Source: Bacilli bacterium (GTDB lineage: Bacteria; Bacillota_I; Bacilli_A; RF39; UBA660). From it: a stretch of 11,007 bases of DNA. Positions within the stretch are counted from its first letter, which is position 1. Each line of letters opens with the position of its first letter. The notes under the pieces were generated by a model that did no database searches, had not been told where the DNA came from, and worked only from the letters and a program-made list of their open reading frames with translations. Made by a program: the position numbers and the translations under genes. Shown one piece after another: positions 5,469-11,007 of this stretch. The stretch is taken from NCBI GenBank assembly GCA_016295795.1, contig JAEDKN010000035.1, positions 1 through 11,007 of the forward strand. Direction: 5' to 3'.

Positions 5469-7415
5469 ATGTTCGAATTAGTGTCAAAATTTAAGCCTAA
5501 TGGAGATCAACCGCAGGCAATAGATGAATTAGTCAAAGGTATTAAAGAAGGAAAGAAAGAACAAGTCCTATTAGGGGCGACAGGAACTGGTAAGACTTTT
5601 ACGATTGCTAATGTAATAAAAGAAGTAAACAAACCCACATTAGTTTTGGCTCATAACAAAACTCTTGCAGGTCAACTTTATTCAGAATTGAAAGAGCTGT
5701 TTCCGAATAATCATGTTTGCTATTTTATTTCTTATTATGATTACTATCAACCTGAAGCTTATGTTCCTTCAACTGATACATATATAGAAAAGGATTCTTC
5801 AATAAATGATGAGATAGACGAAATGCGTCATTATGCGACTAGTTCACTTATTACTTATAAAGATGTTATAGTTGTAGCCAGTGTCTCTTGTATATATGGT
5901 ATCGGAGAAGTGGAAGAATATAAAAATAAGACTATAACTCTAACAGTTGGAGATATAATTGATAGAAACAAGGTATTATTAAAATTAATCGACATGTTAT
6001 ATGAACGAAACGATTATGATTTTAAAAGAGGAACATTTAGAGTTAGAGGAGATGTTTTAGAAATAATCCCTGCTAGCGAAAGGACTGCAGGAATTAGGAT
6101 TGAATTTTTTGGTGATGAGATAGACCGTATAAGTGAAATCGATACTCTAACAGGTACAGTAATAAGAAGTAAAAAAACAACAACAATATTTCCGGCTAGC
6201 CACTTTGTTACAAGTGAAGACAAATTAAAAGAAGCTATAAGTAGAATAAAAAGAGAATTACAACAAAGAATTGAAACTTTTAAGAATGAAAACAAGCTTA
6301 TTGAGTGTCAAAGAATTGAGCAAAGAACTAATTATGATATAGAAATGCTTGAAGAAACGGGCTTTTGTAGTGGCGTAGAAAATTATTCTAGACATCTTTC
6401 TTTACGTGATGAAGGGGAAACTCCTACCACTCTTATGGATTTCTTTGGTGAAGATTATCTTTTGATAGTGGATGAGTCACATGTTACTTTACCACAGGTA
6501 AGGGGAATGTATAATGGAGATAGATCTAGAAAAATGAATCTTGTTGAGTATGGATTTAGGCTTCCAAGTGCTTTAGATAATAGACCGTTAAAGTTTGATG
6601 AATTTGAGTCAAAAATAAAGCAAGCAATATATGTTTCGGCCACTCCTGGTGATTATGAGTTGGAAAAAACAGGTGGGGAATATGTTGAACAAATCATCAG
6701 GCCAACAGGATTGTTAGATCCTGTAATAGAAGTCAGGCCTATTAAAGGGCAAATAGATGATTTGATAAATGAGATAAGGAATAGAATTTCTAGAAATGAA
6801 AGAACATTAATTACAACATTAACGATTAAAATGTCAGAGGAACTAACTAATTATTTTAAAAGTTTAGATATAAAAGTTGCATACTTACATAGCGAAATTA
6901 AATCTTTGGAAAGAATGAATATAATACGTGATTTAAGATTAGGAAAATATGATTGTATAGTTGGTATAAATTTATTAAGAGAGGGAATAGATATACCGGA
7001 GGTAAGTTTAATTGCAATATTAGATGCAGATAAAGAAGGCTTTTTAAGGAGTAGTAGAAGTCTTATTCAAACAGTAGGAAGGTGTGCAAGAAATGTTAAT
7101 GGGAAATGTATAATGTATGCAGATAAAATAACTGATTCAATGAAAGTAGCGATAGATGAAACATCAAGAAGGAGAGAGATTCAAGAAAAATATAACGAAG
7201 AGCATGGAATAGTGCCTACTACAATAGTAAAAGAAATACATGATATCATTACAAATGATGAAGAAGGAAATACTGTAAAAGTCATAGAGGATAAGGAAAA
7301 ACCAAATGTTGAATTACTAGAGCAAGAAATGAAAGAAGCAGCAAAGCGGCTTGATTTTGAGCGTGCTATGGAACTACGAGATATAATATTTGAATTGAAA
7401 AGTTTGCAGAATTAG
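5469..7415 (+). CDS. uvrB: UvrB, excision nuclease subunit B
   Basis: UvrB is the damage-verifying helicase-like subunit of nucleotide excision repair: UvrA loads it on DNA, and it then recruits UvrC for the two incisions. The 648 residues are full length. Visible in order are Walker A GATGTGKT (36-43), the damage-probing beta-hairpin YYDYYQPEAYVP (89-100), helicase motif II DESH (335-338), motif III VSATPG (389-394), motif V NLLREGIDIPE (501-511), motif VI (535-542) and a C-terminal UVR domain (613-646) that contacts UvrC. Motif VI reads GRCARN where GRAARN is usual; both Arg residues are kept, so activity should be intact. The start has an excellent site, AGGAGGTGG at 5454-5462, 6 nt before the ATG. 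The gene is preceded by a consensus promoter with a LexA-like box, so damage induction is likely. No terminator follows; a small gene and uvrA come next. Confidence 0.98.
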   Translation: MFELVSKFKPNGDQPQAIDELVKGIKEGKKEQVLLGATGTGKTFTIANVIKEVNKPTLVLAHNKTLAGQLYSELKELFPNNHVCYFISYYDYYQPEAYVPSTDTYIEKDSSINDEIDEMRHYATSSLITYKDVIVVASVSCIYGIGEVEEYKNKTITLTVGDIIDRNKVLLKLIDMLYERNDYDFKRGTFRVRGDVLEIIPASERTAGIRIEFFGDEIDRISEIDTLTGTVIRSKKTTTIFPASHFVTSEDKLKEAISRIKRELQQRIETFKNENKLIECQRIEQRTNYDIEMLEETGFCSGVENYSRHLSLRDEGETPTTLMDFFGEDYLLIVDESHVTLPQVRGMYNGDRSRKMNLVEYGFRLPSALDNRPLKFDEFESKIKQAIYVSATPGDYELEKTGGEYVEQIIRPTGLLDPVIEVRPIKGQIDDLINEIRNRISRNERTLITTLTIKMSEELTNYFKSLDIKVAYLHSEIKSLERMNIIRDLRLGKYDCIVGINLLREGIDIPEVSLIAILDADKEGFLRSSRSLIQTVGRCARNVNGKCIMYADKITDSMKVAIDETSRRREIQEKYNEEHGIVPTTIVKEIHDIITNDEEGNTVKVIEDKEKPNVELLEQEMKEAAKRLDFERAMELRDIIFELKSLQN

Positions 7416-7431
7416 TAAAAAGTGTTATAAT
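7403..7431 (+). promoter_or_regulatory. extended -10 promoter between uvrB and the small gene
   Basis: TGTTATAAT (7423-7431) is a perfect extended -10 element located just after the uvrB stop codon. TTTGCA (7403-7408) lies 17 bases upstream and is a 4/6 match to the -35 box. The start site would be near 7438 and the leader about 17 nt. No LexA-like dyad is seen here, so this promoter could supply the small gene and uvrA outside the SOS response. Confidence 0.6.
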
Positions 7432-7454
7432 ATGTCACTGAAAGGGATGGTATT

Positions 7455-7931
7455 ATGAAAAATAATGAAGGATATGTTACTTTTGTTGATAGAAAGGTCA
7501 ATGTTGGGGATATTATTAGTGGGGAAACTATAGTTTATCCTACTATAGAGGATTCATTAAGAAATACTACAATAGAAGACGAAAAAGAAATTGCTTTTGT
7601 AGAAGTTTTAGGGTCGTTTGAGACTGCTGAAAGTGATTATTATGGTTATTATAATATGAAATTAGCAAATGAGATAAGAGTTTTACAAATATTAAGCTAT
7701 GATTCTATAATTGAGGTTATGTCTGATAGTAAGAAGAGCGAATCTGCAAAGACGAGGTTTATAAAAAGCTTTCGTATAAAGCCAGAAGATTATAAGAAAT
7801 TTGATACTTTTGAATCGTGGGAAGCAATTGAGGCATTTCAGAAAGGAAATCCTGACATTTATAGTGAGGATATAGGAGAAAAAGTAAAAAAATATGGAGA
7901 ATATAGTAATAAAAGGAGCCAGAGAAAATAA
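7455..7931 (+). CDS. uncharacterised 158-residue protein between uvrB and uvrA
   Basis: I do not recognise this protein with confidence. It is soluble and acidic in the middle, with no signal peptide or membrane segment. Residues 1-88 look beta-rich and could form one compact domain; the stretch AFVEVLGSFE (47-56) followed by LANEIRVLQIL (70-80) faintly recalls the end of DUF7666-type domains, where a VEV-Gxx strand precedes a xxxIxILxxL strand. That is a hint, not an assignment. Residues 90-158 are charged and probably helical, with a basic last stretch. The start has a good site, AAAGGGATGG (7441-7450), 4 nt before the ATG, and an extended -10 promoter stands just upstream, so it is very likely expressed. 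Its last 13 codons overlap the start of uvrA in another frame by 38 bp. The position suggests co-expression with DNA repair but does not show a repair role. Confidence 0.85.
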   Translation: MKNNEGYVTFVDRKVNVGDIISGETIVYPTIEDSLRNTTIEDEKEIAFVEVLGSFETAESDYYGYYNMKLANEIRVLQILSYDSIIEVMSDSKKSESAKTRFIKSFRIKPEDYKKFDTFESWEAIEAFQKGNPDIYSEDIGEKVKKYGEYSNKRSQRK

Positions 7932-10701
7932 TTTAAAAAATATTGATTTGACTTTACCAAAAAATAAATTAATTGTAATGACCGGTGTGTCAGGGAGTGG
8001 AAAAAGTAGTCTTGCTTTTGATACTATATATGCAGAAGGTCAAAGAAGATATGTTGAAAGTCTAAGCTCATATGCTAGACAGTTTTTGGGTGGAAGTGAA
8101 AAACCAGACGTAGATTCTATAGAAGGATTGTCACCAGCTATTAGTATAGATCAGAAAACTACTAGTAAAAATCCTCGTTCTACTGTTGGAACGGTAACAG
8201 AAATTTATGATTATTTAAGACTTTTGTATGCAAGGATAGGCACTCCTTATTGTCCAGAGCATAATATTCCTATTACATCACAAAGCGTCGAGGAAATGAC
8301 TAATAAGATTCTTGAATACCCCGAGGGTACTAAACTGATTGTAATGGCCCCAGTAATTCATGGTGAAAAGGGTGAACATAAAGATTTATTATCTAAATTA
8401 AGAAAAGAAGGATATGCTAGAATTAGGGTTAATGGAGAAGTTAAGGATTTATCAGAGGATATAGAATTAGATAAAAATATAAAGGACAATATTGAGGTTG
8501 TAATAGATAGACTGATAATAAGGGAAAAAATAAGATCCAGGTTATACGAGGCGATTGAGGCTGCAACAAAATTATCTTCAGGGAAGGTATTAATCCAAAT
8601 TGTTGGCGGGGAAGAATTATTATTCTCTGAATCTTTTGCGTGTCCTTATTGTAATTTTTCTCTACCAGAGTTAGAACCAAGAATGTTTAGTTTTAATGCC
8701 CCATTTGGCGCTTGTCCAAAATGCAAAGGATTAGGTGTAAATCTCACTATTGATGAAGATCTTGTTATTCCAAACAAAAATTTGTCTATTAATGAGGGAT
8801 GTATTGTTACTTTGAGTGATGATCAAGAAGGAATATATTATAAAAGATTAAAATGTACATGTGATTATTATAAAATAGATATGGACAAGCCATTTAAGAA
8901 ATTGACTGATAGAGAGAGAAGTATCATTTTATATGGTTCTAAAGATATAATAGAGTTCAAGTATTCTACCAAAAGCGGAAATTCTTATAATCAAAAGGAT
9001 TATTATGAAGGTATTTTAAACAATCTTCAAAGGCGCTATATGGAAACGAACAGCACTTGGATTAGAGAATGGCTAGAACACTATATGATTGAAACAACTT
9101 GTGAGGTATGCAATGGTTCTAGGCTAAGAGATGAAGTATTATCGGTTTTAATAGGTGGAAAAAACATATATGAGGCCACTTGTCTTAGTATTAAGGAACT
9201 TTTAAATTTTATAGATACACTGAAATTGTCTGATTCTCAAAGAGAAATTGCTAAATTATTAATTGATGAAATAAAAAACAGATTAAATTTTTTGATAAAT
9301 GTTGGATTGGAATATTTAACCTTAAATAGAACTGCTTCAACATTATCCGGTGGGGAATCACAGCGAATCAGATTGGCGACACAAATTGGTTCTAGATTAA
9401 CTGGTGTATTATATGTTTTGGATGAACCTAGTATTGGATTGCATCAAAGAGATAATGAAAAGCTTATTAAATCATTATTAGAAATGAGAGATTTGGGAAA
9501 TACTTTGATCGTTGTTGAACATGATACCGATACAATGTTAGCTTCAGATTTTCTAGTAGATATAGGTCCTTTGGCAGGTGAGGAAGGCGGAAAAGTTATG
9601 GCATCAGGAACTCCAGAGGAGGTAATGAAAAATGAAAATAGTATTACTGGGCAATATTTAAGTGGTAAAAGAAAAATTGAAGTTCCGAAAGTTAGAAGAA
9701 AAGGTATAGGGAAAAATTTGGAGATAATTGGTGCTTGCGAAAATAATTTGAAAAATATAAGTGTTAAGCTTCCACTGGGGACTTTTACATGCGTGACCGG
9801 AGTATCAGGAAGTGGAAAATCAAGCCTGATAATGGAAATTTTGTCTAAAACTGTAGCAGTAAATCTTTATAAATCAAAAGTTAAACCGGGGAAATGTAAA
9901 AAAATAAAGGGATTAGAAAATATTGATAAGTTGGTTGAAATTACTCAAAACCCTATAGGCAGGACTCCAAGAAGCAATCCTGCTACTTATACTGGAGTTT
10001 TTGATGAAATTAGGGAATTGTTTACCAATACAAAAGAGTCTAAAATGTACGGATTTGGGAAAAACAGATTTTCGTTCAATGTCAAAGGTGGTAGGTGTGA
10101 AGCCTGTCGTGGTGATGGTGTTAAAAAAATTGAAATGCATTTTTTACCTGATGTATATATCCCATGTGAAGTTTGTCATGGAACTAGATATAATAGTGAA
10201 ACTTTAAACATAAGATATAAAGGAAAAAACATTGCGGATGTATTAGATATGAGGGTTTCAGATGCATTAACTTTTTTTGAAAATATGCCTAAAATAAAAA
10301 ACAAGTTACAGGTGTTAAACGATGTAGGGCTTGGATATGTTAAATTAGGACAGAGTGCAACAACATTATCAGGAGGAGAGGCTGCAAGGGTAAAGTTAGC
10401 AAAAGAATTGCAAAAGAAACCTACTGGAAGAACTTTGTTTGTTATGGATGAACCCACAACGGGATTACATATGGAAGACATAAAAAGATTGCTTGCAATT
10501 ATACAAAAAATAGTAGATAATAATGATACGGTAGTAGTGATTGAGCACAACTTGGACTTTATAAAAAGCGCTGATTATATTGTAGACATTGGCCCTGAAG
10601 GTGGAGAAGCAGGCGGAAATATTGTGGCGGTTGGAACGCCTGAAGAAATATCTAATAACAAAAACTCATATACAGGACAATTCCTAAAAAAAGTTTTGTA
10701 A
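7894..10701 (+). CDS. uvrA: UvrA, excision nuclease subunit A (tandem ABC ATPase)
   Basis: UvrA is the dimeric damage sensor of nucleotide excision repair; it finds distorted DNA and loads UvrB. The 935 residues are full length. ABC module 1 has Walker A GVSGSGKSS (31-39), a zinc site C250/C253/C274/C277, signature LSGGESQR (484-491) and Walker B LYVLDEP (506-512). Module 2 has Walker A GVSGSGKSS (636-644), a zinc site C735/C738/C758/C761, signature LSGGEAAR (825-832) and Walker B LFVMDEP (848-854). A further CxxC (403/406) is also usual. In signature 2, Ala831 stands where Gln is common. The start is fixed by the family N-terminus, which reads MENIVIKGARENNLKNI here. No good ribosome site precedes it: the nearest, AGGAG at 7874-7878, is 15 nt away, and the start lies inside the upstream gene, so coupled translation is likely. 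Confidence 0.98.
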   Translation: MENIVIKGARENNLKNIDLTLPKNKLIVMTGVSGSGKSSLAFDTIYAEGQRRYVESLSSYARQFLGGSEKPDVDSIEGLSPAISIDQKTTSKNPRSTVGTVTEIYDYLRLLYARIGTPYCPEHNIPITSQSVEEMTNKILEYPEGTKLIVMAPVIHGEKGEHKDLLSKLRKEGYARIRVNGEVKDLSEDIELDKNIKDNIEVVIDRLIIREKIRSRLYEAIEAATKLSSGKVLIQIVGGEELLFSESFACPYCNFSLPELEPRMFSFNAPFGACPKCKGLGVNLTIDEDLVIPNKNLSINEGCIVTLSDDQEGIYYKRLKCTCDYYKIDMDKPFKKLTDRERSIILYGSKDIIEFKYSTKSGNSYNQKDYYEGILNNLQRRYMETNSTWIREWLEHYMIETTCEVCNGSRLRDEVLSVLIGGKNIYEATCLSIKELLNFIDTLKLSDSQREIAKLLIDEIKNRLNFLINVGLEYLTLNRTASTLSGGESQRIRLATQIGSRLTGVLYVLDEPSIGLHQRDNEKLIKSLLEMRDLGNTLIVVEHDTDTMLASDFLVDIGPLAGEEGGKVMASGTPEEVMKNENSITGQYLSGKRKIEVPKVRRKGIGKNLEIIGACENNLKNISVKLPLGTFTCVTGVSGSGKSSLIMEILSKTVAVNLYKSKVKPGKCKKIKGLENIDKLVEITQNPIGRTPRSNPATYTGVFDEIRELFTNTKESKMYGFGKNRFSFNVKGGRCEACRGDGVKKIEMHFLPDVYIPCEVCHGTRYNSETLNIRYKGKNIADVLDMRVSDALTFFENMPKIKNKLQVLNDVGLGYVKLGQSATTLSGGEAARVKLAKELQKKPTGRTLFVMDEPTTGLHMEDIKRLLAIIQKIVDNNDTVVVIEHNLDFIKSADYIVDIGPEGGEAGGNIVAVGTPEEISNNKNSYTGQFLKKVL

Positions 10702-10711
10702 GGAGGCTTTT

Positions 10712-11007
10712 ATGCAAGTGGTAATAGTTGGAAAAAATAATAAAGTTAGATTTAATAAAATATTAGAGTGTGCATTATATATAGTAGGTTATACAATTTC
10801 TTTCTTTCTTGTTTCTAAAATGTTTGATAGTTTTTATTTGAGTACAGATAATACAATTTTATATGCTCTAATATCTGTTGTTTTAATATACATTTTAAAT
10901 AAAACCATAAAACCTATACTAGTTGCTTTAACTATACCAATAACTGGACTTACATTAGGCTTGTTCTATTTTGTTTTAAATACTGTAATATTAAAATTGG
11001 TTGATTT
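10712..11007 (+). CDS. small membrane protein, YvlD / phage-holin-4-like family (PF04020 type), 3' partial
   Basis: The frame runs open off the window end with 98 codons visible; family members are usually about 110-130 residues, so little is missing. The start ATG lies 5 nt after a perfect AAGGAGG (10700-10706) that overlaps the uvrA stop, so it is co-transcribed with uvrA. After a basic N-terminus, hydrophobic segments are seen at about 18-37, 48-63 and 79-98. The stretch NKTIKPIL (63-70), followed by LTIPIT and LTLGLF (80-85), is the hallmark of the YvlD / 'phage holin family' of small membrane proteins. Despite the name these are chromosomal proteins, probably linked to envelope stress, and this is no sign of a prophage. 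In B. subtilis, yvlD lies between uvrA and hprK, so hprK or lgt may follow beyond the window. Confidence 0.85.
   Translation, partial: MQVVIVGKNNKVRFNKILECALYIVGYTISFFLVSKMFDSFYLSTDNTILYALISVVLIYILNKTIKPILVALTIPITGLTLGLFYFVLNTVILKLVD

Noticed and set aside
10176..10550. 124-codon open frame on the minus strand.
   Set aside because: It lies wholly inside the ABC2 module of uvrA, whose motifs are intact; it has no ribosome site and no domain features.
10712..11007. Possible prophage edge, because the family is called 'phage holin'.
   Set aside because: The YvlD-like family is chromosomal and found next to uvrA/hprK in Bacillota; no other phage gene is present.

Overview
This is an AT-rich window, tightly packed with genes, and every gene lies on the + strand. 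It looks like a low-GC Bacillota chromosome: an uncultured Bacilli/RF39-like or clostridial lineage is my best guess, but species cannot be read from the sequence. Shine-Dalgarno sites are strong and A/G-rich. TGG encodes Trp, and the ftsX reading frame stops at a TGA, so the standard bacterial code applies rather than the Mycoplasma code. No rRNA, tRNA, CRISPR array, insertion sequence, phage module or toxin-antitoxin pair was seen.

Layout. (1) 1-1587: two tandem YitT-family membrane proteins, the first cut by the window edge, joined with no gap. (2) 1588-4464: a candidate promoter, then ftsE (TTG start), ftsX and a secreted coiled-coil M23 (LytM) peptidase with overlapping ends, closed by a clear rho-independent terminator. 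This is a complete cell-wall hydrolysis unit: an ATPase, a membrane transducer and the hydrolase it probably controls. (3) 4511-5233: a lone protein with the shape of a glycerophosphodiester phosphodiesterase but without its catalytic residues. It is followed by about 235 bp without a convincing gene, holding a possible RNA fold and a terminator. (4) 5397-10701: a consensus promoter carrying a LexA-like dyad, then uvrB, an unrecognised 158-residue protein with its own extended -10 promoter, and uvrA, whose start lies inside that small gene. (5) 10712-end: the start of a small membrane protein of the YvlD / phage-holin-4-like family.

The genes fall into two themes, cell-wall remodelling through FtsEX and nucleotide excision repair through UvrAB. 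The order YitT / ftsEX / uvrB / uvrA / YvlD-like resembles, as I recall it, a neighbourhood in Bacillus subtilis, so this is mostly conserved core chromosome. I did not find a convincing undescribed system. The points most worth a second look are the LexA-like operator at uvrB, the inactive-looking phosphodiesterase, the small gene overlapping uvrA, and the M23 hydrolase that is FtsEX-linked and has paired cysteines.
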